NCBI GenBank assembly: GCA_950295325.1
Contig: OX485808.1
Coordinates: 14,572,501 to 14,636,500 of the forward strand
Length of the DNA stretch: 64,000 nt
Direction of reading: 5' to 3'
Origin: Polytrichum commune
Lineage: Eukaryota > Streptophyta > Polytrichopsida > Polytrichales > Polytrichaceae
Shown here in pieces: positions 13,982 to 26,785 of this stretch (its first letter is position 1; every line of letters begins with the position of its first letter). Under the pieces are notes generated by a model, which was not told the origin of the DNA, made no database searches, and was given only the letters and a program-made list of their open reading frames with translations. A program made the position numbers and the translations under genes.

Positions 13982-14319
13982 CACTAAATATGATATTTAG
14001 TGTTAGATACACTAAATATGAACACTACACTAAATATCACTAACCCTATCAAAGTAAGTAACATTAAATGTAAACTCAAACACTAAATATCATCTATGGT
14101 AATATGTGAAAGTTACATGCACGAATTTAGTGTTTAGTAGGAAAGAGGTGGCAACAAGGAAGGCGATTGACTATTTCACATGAAAGAGGTGGCAACAAGG
14201 AAGGCAACGGCGGCGCATTTATGTCTAACACTAATTATCAAAGAATTGAAAATTAGTGTTGAGCAGAGTAGGGTGGTAAAACACTAAATCTAATCAAACA
14301 CTAAATATCATATTTTGTG
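13982..14319. mobile_element. TA-flanked MITE, ACACTAAATAT family, copy 1
   Basis: Both ends carry CACTAAATATGATATTTAGTG or a close variant in opposite orientation, and each end is flanked by TA, consistent with a 2-bp TA target duplication. The interior is an inverted match to copy 2 at 47,113-47,512 (shared words GAATTGAAAATTAG and AAGTAACATTAAATGT). The termini are themselves palindromes (ACACTAAATAT / ATATTTAGTGT around one G). No coding sequence. Confidence 0.7.
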
Positions 14320-14324
14320 TAGTT

Positions 14325-14500
14325 TTTCCCGTCAAGTAGAGAGAAGATTTCACAGCGGGAATCAAACTGCCAATCACTCCATTCGGAAATGGGTACCTCT
14401 ACACTATCACCCGGTAGTTTAGGATCATCTCAAACCAGGTCAACTTCCGCTTAACGTGAGAGGGTGACCTCTACAAAGCACCTCACACAACAAATCAAAC
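14325..14500 (-). mobile_element. tRNA-derived SINE, family 2, copy B
   Basis: Divergent copy of the 13,238-13,440 element: the B box is degraded to a form with AGTTTGATTCC (14,358-14,368), and the flanking words GGTACCTCTACACTATCA and GATCATCTC align with copy A. It abuts the right end of the TA-flanked MITE at 14,319, so the MITE sits between two SINE copies. Confidence 0.45.
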
Positions 14501-15009
14501 ATTAACCAACTCCTCCTCAAGAATATCTTGATTTTCAACACTTCTTAAGCGCAACAAACTTCATGGTTGGTTTGAATGCGTTGAGCCATAACTAGGGTGG
14601 ACTCCATGCTCTATGATGGACTTGGGAGACATTCATTTTTCTTCTTCTTGCCAAAACATCAACCTACATCAAACATTTTGTGCACCAAATTTTGCCAAAT
14701 AAGGTCGCCTCTAAGCGAGTCCCGAGCATACTTAAGTCGTTGTTGGTTGACATTTGCATCTAGTGCTCCGTCTAATACCCGAGGTGATTCCTTACAAAGT
14801 TTTGATCCATCTATGTGGCCTTCATGATGTTTCTACTATGGAATACCTTCCCTCTTCACAACCGTGAATTCCCGACGCATAGCCAAATTAAAAATCATAG
14901 GTGTTAAGTGGCCCTAAACCATCCTATCCCAAAAAACTTCAGATGGAACACTTGCCAAGTAGTCAACTGCCTCATGTGCTTTGGCATTGGCTTGTCAGCC
15001 TTCTGTCTC

Positions 15010-15075
15010 AAAAAAAAAAAAAAAAAAAAAAAAAGAAGAAGAAGAAGAAGAAGAAGAAGAAAGAAAGAAAGAGTG
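15010..15075. repeat. Poly-A (25) followed by GAA repeats
   Basis: A run of 25 A from 15,010 to 15,034 is followed by (GAA)n and then (GAAA)n. It could be the tail of an inserted retroposon or a plain microsatellite; no element body was recognised to its left. Confidence 0.7.
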
Positions 15076-15276
15076 AAATGATTAAAATTTCACGTGAAGT
15101 TATTCATAATTAACAACATAACCCTAGATTAGTCTTATAGGATCCATTTGGGACGATGAATCTCCACATTCATAAGTCATAGTATGCATTTGGATTGAAG
15201 TGACTGCCCAAAATTAAGTATTCTAGTGAAAAAGTGTGCGACGAGCTTAGTAGTAGGAGTGTAGTAGTCACAGTTA

Positions 15277-15550
15277 CACTATTTTGTCTAAGAATTAGTG
15301 TGGGCCACACTAATTTCCAATTACCCGCACTATTTTTTTTTTACTATAATTTGAAGTGGTCCACTGTAATTTTTAGTGTGAAAAAATGGTGTTGGTTTTT
15401 TTGTCTGCATATTTGAATGAAAATGCAAGGCAAGGGAGGTACTATAAAATTACTAATGTTAACCAAGGGAAGTACTATAAAAGTAATGTGGGCCACATTG
15501 AATTCCAACCCACACGAATTTCCCACTCACACTAATTAGACAAAATAATG
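15277..15550. mobile_element. TA-flanked MITE with GTGGGCCACAC core
   Basis: The ends are inverted versions of CACTATTTTGTCTAA and are flanked by TA on both sides (15,275-76 and 15,551-52). Inside are repeated motifs of the type TTAGTGTGGGCCACACTAA, a 19-bp palindrome also seen near 21,680, 31,905 and 32,180. Confidence 0.6.
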
Positions 15551-16227
15551 TAGCTTCGTAAGGTACTAAGTTATTGAACATAGTTTTTTTCAGATACTTG
15601 AAGCATCAAGTTTGTGATGACGAGTGCACGCTACACCTTTCTTAAAGAGGTTCCATGGACAAAATGTTGGCACTTCCCACGTGAGGGTTAAATTTTGAAG
15701 TGTCCACTTTAAAAGGAGTTGAATTGAGTGCACTTTGAATGGACAATATATATTGTGGGCTTGTTTGCTTTCCATTGACATGCTTTTGAAGATGTAGAAG
15801 TTTGGTGGTGGGCCAACCCAAATGTGAGCAACCTTACAAAAGTTGAAGTCGTTGTTCTCTCTGGGATCAAGATGAATATCTTTTGAATGGTTACAGAGTC
15901 GCTCATAGACTCGGGTGAATTTCATCCATATTTTCAACATGTTTTTGCAGCATAAATTTCAAAAAACTAATTGTAATTTGGAAAAAATAACATCACTCAA
16001 TAACTTCTGGAAGTAAGCAAACTCTTTCACTTTTTGCATACATTTTCAAAAAAGGTTGGTTAGTACGTATTGTATCATAACAAGTGCACGTCAAGTATGC
16101 TATGCTTGTAATAAAGCCCCAACAACTCAAGAGCTCTCCACTATAACCCTCAAGGCTACGTGACCACAAATCCCTTTTGCACGACTTGGATTGAAAGTGA
16201 GAATGCATAGATAGATTCAAATTTTCT

Positions 16228-16256
16228 TCTTTCTTTCTTTCTTTCTTCCTCTCAAG
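16228..16256. repeat. (CTTT)n simple repeat
   Basis: A short TTTC/CTTT tract lies just downstream of the amylase stop codon, probably in its 3' untranslated region. Confidence 0.6.
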
Positions 16257-16260
16257 GGTT

Positions 16261-19200
16261 TCAATTGCCTCCACTTGGAGGTCGGGTCTCCTCAACTACA
16301 TCGGTGGGTGAATCCGTTGATGGGTCCACAAGGTTGGGAATCTCTTTCAATATGCGCGATTGCGTTTCTTTGCTCATCTTGCCCATGTTGAGGTGGACAT
16401 GGTGACTTGGCTCCATGGATGGTGCCCGGTCTCCGGGGTCCTTGCAACTCGGCATCCCACATATTTTGTCCTCGACGACCGGGAGTTGGGGTTTTGGAGG
16501 TGGTTTCGTGCTCTCCCAAACGGCGTAGTTCTCCCCAGAGGCCGCGATCTTCCAATCTTTGTCTTCGGGTAACAATTTGCCCATTTCCATCCTACATGGT
16601 TTGCGTGTGTTCTCCATTGAGTGTTTTGAAAGTGAGTACCAAAAATGTGTTATGTTATGGTATACGTTCAAGATTCGTGCTAGAGTGATTAAGAAGGACT
16701 TGATCATAGTGTCACTCGGGAGTCTCAATGTAGAGTCCACTCTCTATAAATGTTAGGCTCTGGAGTAAAATTTTCCTAACATTTATAGTGAGTTAACATT
16801 GTAACAGTTATAAAGGGAGCTTTTTGAATGCTTAACAAATATAAATTCATTACAATTATGAAGGGAGAGTTTTGCAAAATTATCATATATAAAATATGTG
16901 TATCAAATCAGTCTTTTATTTTTATGAAACAAAATAAGAATCAATATAGTCTAGATGAAGAATTTGATCACAAAAGTCAAATTTGGTGGCTTTTGCCACT
17001 TTGAAAGGTTGTGAGCCAATGTAATGGATGTCATCACACAATATTGGATGTATTTCGTAGGTTAACATTTATAAGTGGCAAATTAACAAAGAGGGGAGTA
17101 AATTATTGTTAACATTTAACATAGTTAACATTCTAGTTAGCAATATGAGGGGAGTACGATTTTGTTAACAAATATAATGAGTTAACGTTTATAAGTGTAA
17201 CATTTATCGAGGGTGGACTGTAGTCAAGTCGGTTGGGGTGTCGTATCTCACATTGGGGAATATGTGGGCCTCCTATGGTCGCTCTTCCGAATTGGATACA
17301 ATATTTGAGTGGCATATGGCAAGGCTTGTTGTTGAGAAAAGGCACATGATACAATGAGATTGGACTATGTGCTCAAATTATAGACACCGGTCTAGGTTCG
17401 AGAAGTTCTACAGTTGGGATCCAAGACCTAGGTGATCGTTCAACGAGAAGCACGATCTTCACTTTGACATCTAAGAACCGTTTGCATCTCAATTTTGATT
17501 ATGAAACTTGAGGTGACAATCTTTGTGATTTGCAATTATTAACTAGACGAGACAAAGTCCCGAACAAGTCCAACGACCAAAAATTTGTTGTGGAATTGTA
17601 AATGCGGTTGACAATACGGCCATGTACTACCTCAAAAGTGGAACGTGGGTGAAATGTACTACCTTAGAAGTGAAACGTGGGTGAAATGTAGAGAGCTCTT
17701 TCAACATCTTTTGAGGGATAAAGAGACTTGGTAGTGAAGGATAGAAAATTACAATTTCCTATGTCCCGTGGACATAGGGCTAGGGGTGGAACGAACAGAC
17801 ACTTCATTCACGTCGGTCCCCTCCAGGGATCAAAATTTCTTCTCTCTCTCTAGAAAATTACAAGTGGTGTTAAATGTTGGATGCATTAAAAGGTGGATGT
17901 AGATATGTAGCTTACCGAGTTCCAAGTTTGAGGATGAGACGATTGGCGATTGCGGCAATGTAAATGTCATCCTCGGCGAGCTCGATCGTGAGTTTACTCT
18001 CCGCGTTGATTCCGTTCCGCTTTCTCACATCCACGAGGCCTTTGATTTGGGGTTTCAGCTTTGCGTCAAAATAGTGGTCGTAGAACTATTTTCACACAAA
18101 ATCATGATGTTTAAAATATGATTTTTTTCAAGGTCAATGTTGTGGGTTATTAGAGCTACTTGTAAAGTCTTGGCATCAAACTCCCATTGAGTTGGCTAAA
18201 ATTTGAGTTTGAGAGCTTATGCACAAAGTTGTGCACGTTTTCTTGATGCTTGAATTACCATGTGCAAACAATGGTGTAATGTTATTTAGAATCAACTTTC
18301 TAGCTTGTCCTATTAGGATAGGTGAGTCAAGCTAACTTTGCATAGATCCATCTCATATTTGGTACAACAAGTCCCATGGGCATACCCTATTTAGATCTTA
18401 GAGTCCTCTTAAAAAAATTGGGATGGCAAGAGGAGGTCTAAAAAGTGTCACCCAACTTTCAAAATAGGCTTTAACACACGACGAACTAGCTACTATAGCT
18501 AATATAAGGATCAAAACCCACGGATTTCTCCATCTTCGAGGGACTTTGTGGACAACTCTATTGTTTGTGCCTATTCACAAATGTACATAAGATTTTAGTG
18601 TTTGTTCTACACATTATCCAATGATAGAGGTACAAACACTGCGTTTATTATCAAATTCACACATGTACCAAGTTTTTGGGTTCTAGAGCTAAGGTAAGTG
18701 GGTTCAATTCAGTTACCCATCTTACTTTACCACCTATACTTGAGTGGTGTGTGGTCAGGTGTGGATCTAAAAGCACGTGCCAAAATAGACATGACGTTTT
18801 AAAGAGATTGGACTACATGCTCAAAATTTGTTAACCATTATAGGCTCGATATACCTCGTTGCCCACCGACTATGATAAAGATGGCCCTCTTTGAAGGCAT
18901 TCATAACATATTCAACAGTCATTGCAGGCTGGGTGGGGCCCACTCTTTACTCTCTAGTACACAATGATCTAAATCTAAAGTTTGATTCATAGTGCTTATT
19001 GACAAAGACATCAGTATACGAATCCTCCCCAAATCTTGATACCAGTTGCAACTTCCATATGCAAGTGCAATGAGCAAAACCAATATCTCACTATGGCATT
19101 AAAATTGGTGCGCCGTGTTAATTAAAGTGGTGTTTGTGACTAGTCATGTAGCACCGAGTATTAGGTGATACCCTCTTTAGCTGCCACCCAACAAATGCAA

Positions 19201-21191
19201 GACAAGTCACATGTTTAGTGTACCTTGCACTTGATAATTCAGGGTGTTTCTACTATTATTTCCAGTCGAAGACAATTATGATGTTTATTTAAATTAGTGT
19301 GAATTATCATTTGGAATCACACAGCTTGCTTACAAAGAATGTAGGATTTTACCAAACAAGTTATCACGTTTTATGTGGGTTTCATGTGTTAAAAACTGCA
19401 TCCTTGAAAATAAGTTATAGCACTATATTATGATAATCCATAATAATAGGAATAGTTAATGTAACTACACTAAATTTTCATCTTAGTGTTGATTACCATT
19501 TGGAGTTACGTGTCGTTATAACTTTCTATTGACATTATCCTTTTTACCAAGTAATTATATCATGTTCATTGATGTGCATACATATATAATAACTATTTAT
19601 GTAGTTTGAGTAAGAATTCATACAACCAAGCAAAATATCATAGCAATACATAAGTCCAAATAGTAACCCACAATAATATGACAATTTTGTGTAGCTTGTC
19701 AACAAGTGAAGTTGGTGGATTACTTACATTCCATTTACGTTCCTTATTCCATGATGCATATTGGAACAAGAAATTTTCATGCTGGAGATTTAAGGCACCT
19801 CTAGTAGAGTTCACGGGGAGGTCACTTCATTGTCAAGTTGACACCACGTGCGGACAAAGTTTGCTACCCCTATATTACATGCCATATATAATTTTAAAAT
19901 TTATGATATTTTTTCTACATATACATAACCATTGATAGTATCTTTTGTATACTTTTTTGAAATTTTTAGTCATCTTTATTTTTTTTAGTATTTTTTTTAG
20001 TTCAATTTTGTGTCATTCTAGTTAGAAATGGTATGTTTTATGAAAAAAACAAATCATCAAATTTAGTTACCACTTTTAAATATGTCATAGGTACTGTGTA
20101 TATCTACTCATGAAAACAAATTGATAAAATTTTGACCCATTTTGGTGGTGCAACTTACCAAAAGAAGATTTTTTTTGGCCGCACGTGGTATTCAACTTGA
20201 CAATGGAGTGATCTACCCGTGGTAGAGTTATCCATAAAGTTTCTCAAAGAGGCAAAGAGGGACAAAACAATGGTTGATCCTTCTTTGAGAAAGCTTTCTT
20301 TAAGAGCTTGTAGCTTGTCCTATACTGAAGCCCATTTTGAAAGTTGGGTGAAATATTCATGACCTCTTCTTTCCACGTCTATTTTTTTGAGAGAATTCTA
20401 GCATCTAAACTAGGGTATGCCCATGGGACCCCATATCTTAAACCTTGGATTAGCCTATGCAAGGCTAGCTTGGCTCACCCATCCTAGTAAGATAAGCCAA
20501 AAAGTCGGTTCTTAATAGTCCAACATCACTCTTTGTGTATGATAACTTAAGTATTCAGAAAGCTTGATTGGCTTCGTGTTAATGATCTTTTTTTAGGGTT
20601 TGACACTAAAACCACAAACATAGTATTCATGAAAACATCACATTCACATCTGATGTTTTTTCGTTTTCCCAAGGCCGACTTACTTACTAGTCTTGTGGAG
20701 TGCACTTCAACTTTGGACAAGTTTGCATTTTGAAACTAATTTTGTATGGGCACCTATGGTAAAAATTCACAGAAGAAATGAGAAGTCCTTTTATATCATG
20801 AATGTTATGCGTCGATTGCTACCAAGAGCGTTTGAAGTAACAGTGAAGAACAAACTCTTCATGATGTCAAAAGACTAGGCTCGCCCGGGTTGGTTGTATT
20901 TTGGGTTACCTTTGCAATCAAATTTCTCAATTTGTGCCCCCCCCCAAAAATGATGTCAAAAGACTCCTTCCCTCGCTATCACTTGCACATGCTACTAGCT
21001 AGCATTTTGTAAATACATCCAGATGTAGTTTGCAAAAGTAGCCTCCAAAGGATCACTTCAAGCCGGCCTTCCTTGTATTTGAGAAAACGACATTTGTGAC
21101 AATTTTGCATGCCATGTGACATTTTCACTAATATCATGTTCACGGTTTCATCCGCTTTACTTTATTTTACAAATAGATTTAATCTTTTGAT

Positions 21192-21222
<31 letters not shown>

Positions 21223-24200
21223 GGGGTTGGTTTCTTATCTACAAGATAAAAATTAATGATGGACCGGTATGTAGGGGAATGCATGGTATCAATACTCGCA
21301 TCGTTGATCCAATGAATGGTATCATTTAGTGAACCATTTATATCACACTTACAATGCAAGGAACCCCGGGGTGTGTGAGAATGTAAGCGTAGCCCATGGC
21401 CAAATTCTCATCCGGGAAACTCCAATGTCGTTGCGTGGAGCCCGTGTCATGGTTGTCCAAAAATGTCACCGCCTTTTGTGGCCACCAACCTACAATAAAA
21501 ATAAAAAATGTGCACAAAAGTACCACAATAAAAATTTAATATGGCAAGTATTCAAACCTAGTACCATGCTTGGAGCAGTATATGGTATTGTAATTGAAAT
21601 GCAAGGTACACTAAACAATCCTAACATTGTGGGTCGTAGTAGATTTCTAGAGCTCACACTAATTCTCACAATGAAAAAAGATGTGGGCCACATTAATTTT
21701 CAACCCACACTAAATTTCTAGAACAAAATTAGCTTGGGCCACATGAAATGAATTTCTTTTTTATGGCAGATGATGTCCGTCTAACCCTAAAAAGAATGTA
21801 CGTACAAAAGTTGATATATGAAAGTTGAACCTATGTGATGTAGATTCCAATCAAGTGAGAACACATTCAACAATTCTTAACTTAGTGTTGGAGATCATGA
21901 CTGAAATTTAAATAAAATCGGACTAAGTTCAAGTCCATGACTATAACATGTTGAATTCCATCATAGGTAGGATCCTACGATATGATATCAGTCGTTTTGA
22001 ATATACATAAAGTGAACATCACAATATAGATATTTGATATGTTTCATCACATTTTATTATCACAACATTCAAGTAGTTTTTAGTGAGGATTCACATATCT
22101 CCCATAAAATTTATGTACGTTGGAAGTGTATCGACAAATCTGCAGGTAGAATCGAGGCAACCCAAAAGTCCAAATTTTGAGCATACAACCGTATTTACTT
22201 AAATCTTTCATTTCACGAGCCCCGGAAGAAAGCACAATTTGTGAATTTTTTTTTTTACTTAGGTGGAGTTGTTATTACCTATAAGACCCGGAGACTTCCC
22301 GTTCGTGTCTTCAAGACGCCAAAGCTCGCCTTTCACCGCGGCTTGTAAAATGCCTTTGGTGGTGAAGTCAAAAACGCTCACTCGGCCCCCCGTCCCATCC
22401 ACCCAGTCACATAGTTTTTGTCGATGCATATCTGATCCAATGCTATTCCAAATGAATGAATGAATGAATGAATGGGACAACAACCGAGAAAATCCAAATT
22501 TCATGTGATGTTTAGGTAAAATTGGACAAGTCTGAGTCTAAAATTAGAACATGTTGAATCCTATCAAAGGTTTCTACGACAAAGTTGTATGGTAGGATCT
22601 TCCAATAGAATATGCAGAGTTGATTATGATGATATTATAGTTTTAAAAAATATTTTCTATTACTTATCATCTAGTTATGTATGTTTGACATGAAAATGTA
22701 GATATTTTCTTTTTCCCAATCGTATTTTAATAACAAAACATGCAAGTAATCAGTAAGCGTTCACATATTTTCCATGAATTTTAGGCATATTGGAAGTGTA
22801 TTGACAAATCTGCCCATTGATATGTTCTCTTTGCACTTGAAAAGAGGTATGTTGAAGTTTGTTGGTCGCCCAACACATTGAAGAAATGTTTGGAAACTTG
22901 AAGTAACCGCATCTCTAGCAAGATCAATACCGTATAATGGGAATTTTCTTTTATTTTGCCTAAAAGGGAATACCAACTTGGGATTAATTTTTCTTTAGTT
23001 CAATCTCAAATAAATGCCCAATTCTTGAGACATTAATACATCGATGTTTTTTTTTGTTTTTTTTGTTTTTTGTTTTCTAGGAAATTGGACTACATGATAT
23101 CACATATTTATGCATACTTGCACTCTTTTTGCATGTTATGTATGGTTGGGTCCGCTGAGACAATCAATGGGAATCATTACCAAGACACCTAATGTTCAAT
23201 GGACATTCACTTACTTAGTGGTGGTACTCACAACACTGCAAATCTATGATGCTTGAAGTTTTTTTTGGCAAGGTATGACAAATAATGTTAGATTTACATT
23301 TTAGTGGTAATGACACTACATTGGTGGTTTAAAAATTAGTATTGAGCAAGACGAATAGAATTGGAACACTAAATACAACATCTAGTGTGTTTAAGAAGGT
23401 TGGAATTAATAACATGATGTTATGTTTTGTACCTTGATTTGCACGGGGGACACCACCCATGTATGACATTGTGGTCCACACCTCCCCAACTGCAAATGAC
23501 GGACTCGTGCGCTCACAATACCTGCCTTTAGATCCAACTCCCCCACTTTATGTAGTTGTCCACTAGAGGAGACACACCCCGCAAAGGGGGGGGGGGGGGG
23601 GGCTAGACTCTTTATACCATGTACTAACTAACATGAGTGTAGAAAGGGGTATTATTTGAGGCATTAGTGTACATTGTATACATAAGGGAGAGGTATTGTT
23701 TTTCTCAAGTGTGTACATTTAAAAAGGCTACAAATGAATTTGAGGTAATTGTAGATTCACATAAAGGGGCCCTAAGGTTTAGAAAACAAATTGATCAATG
23801 ATGTGTTAGTTTCATCCAATTTACATTTTCATCTATTATTGTCATATGATAATTATCCCCAATGACTTGTATTTGTATAAAGGACTATCTATAACATGAT
23901 TTATATCATGTGTATGTAGTGAAGGCATTTGTCACACTGAGCCCATTTTCTAGCCTACCGTTAGTATGTATACATTTATTTTCCTCTATAAAATTCTTGT
24001 CTATAGAGGGTTTGATTTCATAATCACCCATACACGTCATGTAGGTTTCAAATGGAGAGTGCACCCCCGGAAGACACATGAGTCTCTGATTTTTCTTTAA
24101 GAAACATGGCATTCTAAAAAATATGTGAAGGAGTTGTTCCAACCTGCCTCACTGCTTTAATAAGTATTTTGTTAATTCCAAACACTTGGCCAATTCTGGA

Positions 24201-26753
24201 CGAAATCGATGGTTAACATCATTCTCCGAATCCCCTCACTATTGTGACTTCTTCCCATAACTTTGTTGTTGTACATCATATGTTGGTTTTTTTCAATCAT
24301 GATTATGAAGTTATAGTTGTATGTTTGCATTATGTTTTTATTTGTTGTCACACAATACGTGCATAAATCTAGACTATCCAAAAATCAAGAATGACCTAAA
24401 TACCAATTTTTTAAAGAAAGCAATTGTTTGTTTGGTATGTTTCAACTACCATAGCATTTCTAAGCATCATCCGCGTATTCTCTCAAGCAAGAAATTTTAT
24501 GTTGAGTGATGCAGGATCACTTTACTCACAATTCACGACACAAAAAAATTTCAAGTTGAATATGAAACTTGAAGCAATTGCCTCACTTTGAAGAGCACCT
24601 ATTAAAATGGGCAAAACTTGTAGGGCTTTAATTTGTCACTAGTCTCCGTGTAACATGTGAGGCGTCATGTGAATGGTGGCGATTTCACAAAAGCCAACCA
24701 TAATTCAAGGTAAGAATTCACATCTTCACTATGCCAAATGAATAAGATGTTCATGTGAGCTCCACACATGATTAGGGAAATGGCTACAACTTTGATTTGG
24801 ATTTGCTAATCATCTTGTATTATTCTTGTGTTTAGGAGAGAAGTGGGCTATCTAGTGATTTCATTTTTTTAATTAAAGATTTGTCTACTTTAGATGTTTC
24901 ACACCAATTAGTGTTGCCAACCACATGGATTTGATCGTTAATGCTTGGAATGCCCTTACAAGGCACAATATTGGGCACCATAGCCTTTGGCGTAGTCGAA
25001 GCGCCACCCATCGAACCCGACCTCCGCCCGCAACCAATTCATCCAGTCGGTGAGCTCGTCTTCCACGCGTTTGTTGGTGTGGTCCAAGTCTGGAGCGGCT
25101 GAGTAAGTCTCGCCCGTGTCGTGCTTCCCTTGGCCCCCTCCATCGTAGGTGTCGTTGTCCACCACCTGAGTTACACTCCAACCAATGCACATTAAGAAAG
25201 GAGAAGGAAAGAAAGGAAAAAGAAAGAAAGAAATGTTGTTGTTCATAGCACTGGCGTGAACACCAGCCTGATGATGATGATCGTGGTTGGTGAACTGACC
25301 ACTTTAGTAGTATATGTCATGTAACAACAAAAAAAATGAGGAAATGATCTTGATAACGCTTGTATTTGCAAACATGACCTATTCAGCAGTATGAAATTCG
25401 GTTGTTTCAACTTTTTTTTTGGCAAGAGTATTGAAGGGTCATTTTTATGTCGATCCCTGATATTGGTTGAGGCATGCTCAAATGTTCAGACCGCAAGGGC
25501 CAATTGATGAAAAAGAAAATTCTTCATCCATAAACTTAACCCATAAGTTATCAAATTGAGATTCAAGTGATAACAAATGTTTTGGAGGATAAGCAAAGTA
25601 AGATATAGTACATGTATATGCACTTGCAAGTCCTCCGTTTACATTTAGAAATATAAACTTGTTTTTATTCGTACAAGATTAACATGGAGACAACCATACG
25701 AGATAATAATAACACTTTTATTTGAAAAATAATTTTGACTATACAAAGACGACGGTTTGCTTCCTACAACATATCTTATCCACAAGAATAAGGATGCTAT
25801 TTTTTATTTTATTTTCTAAATTTTTTTGTAACAATTGAGATTGTTGCTATGGAGAATTTCTAGACTTTAAGATTCTCTATGATGTCATAGATATTGTGGC
25901 CTTGAAATCTAAATTCCGCGACAATGAAATTGCAAGCATAAGAACTAGTAATTCCGCCTCCCACACACTCCTCGTAAAGATCCCAAACACAATCCGAGCT
26001 TTTGATCCGAGGTGGAAGTCAAGTTAAGAATGGGACCCCAATTTGAATATCATGTGGCAACCCCCCGATTTAAAACCAACGAGCGCTCGATTAGCTAATG
26101 AATTTCAAGCTCAAATCGACGTAAAAGTACATACCGCCCAAGCTCCCCAAGCAAGGCGCTTGTCGGTCACACCACCATCAAAAATGTTCCAATGGCCGCT
26201 CGGGTCTTGCTTCTCGGCCGTGCGATGGTTGATCACCACATCCGCAATTACGCAAATCCCGTGCTCATGGAGAGCGTCGATGAGCGCCCTCAAGTCCGCG
26301 CCTTTCCCATACCTCGAGGCATCCAAGTTATACAATTGGCCCGGCAAATATCCTAGCAAGACAAGACAAGACAAGACAAGTCACCATGTTGTTATACGTT
26401 GTGTGCATTCTACTTTACGACATGCCTAGTCCATCAAATAAATAAACAGATAAAATCAATCTTTAATTTATATTCATGACAATAGTGAACACTTTGTGTT
26501 CGTTCTATGGGTCATGAGAATATAACCATGGGATGTTGGGAGCTCGGTTTGAATTTGAGTCATCTCCTGGTTATATTTCCAAGTTCCACGAAATGGAAGT
26601 GCGAAGCTGAATAATGTTGTGTTCACAATTGTTAAAAGCATATTGATGGACAAAAACACTAGCTTCCAAGGAGCAAGTACGAATGAGCAGTGTTTTCGCC
26701 CGCAAAGGTGGATTCTAATTGAAGGCACCAACATCAAAGTAATGCTAATTTAA

Positions 26754-26785
<32 letters not shown>

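Noticed and set aside
13982..14319. CACTA (EnSpm) element
   Set aside because: Ends begin CACTA, but the flanks show a 2-bp TA duplication in both full copies rather than a 3-bp duplication.
22440..24960. Apparent loss of the catalytic-Glu exon of the alpha-amylase
   Set aside because: The flanking exons have incompatible phases, which at first looked like a broken gene; the 89-bp exon 23521-23433 with VGEVW fits both phases exactly, so the gene is complete.
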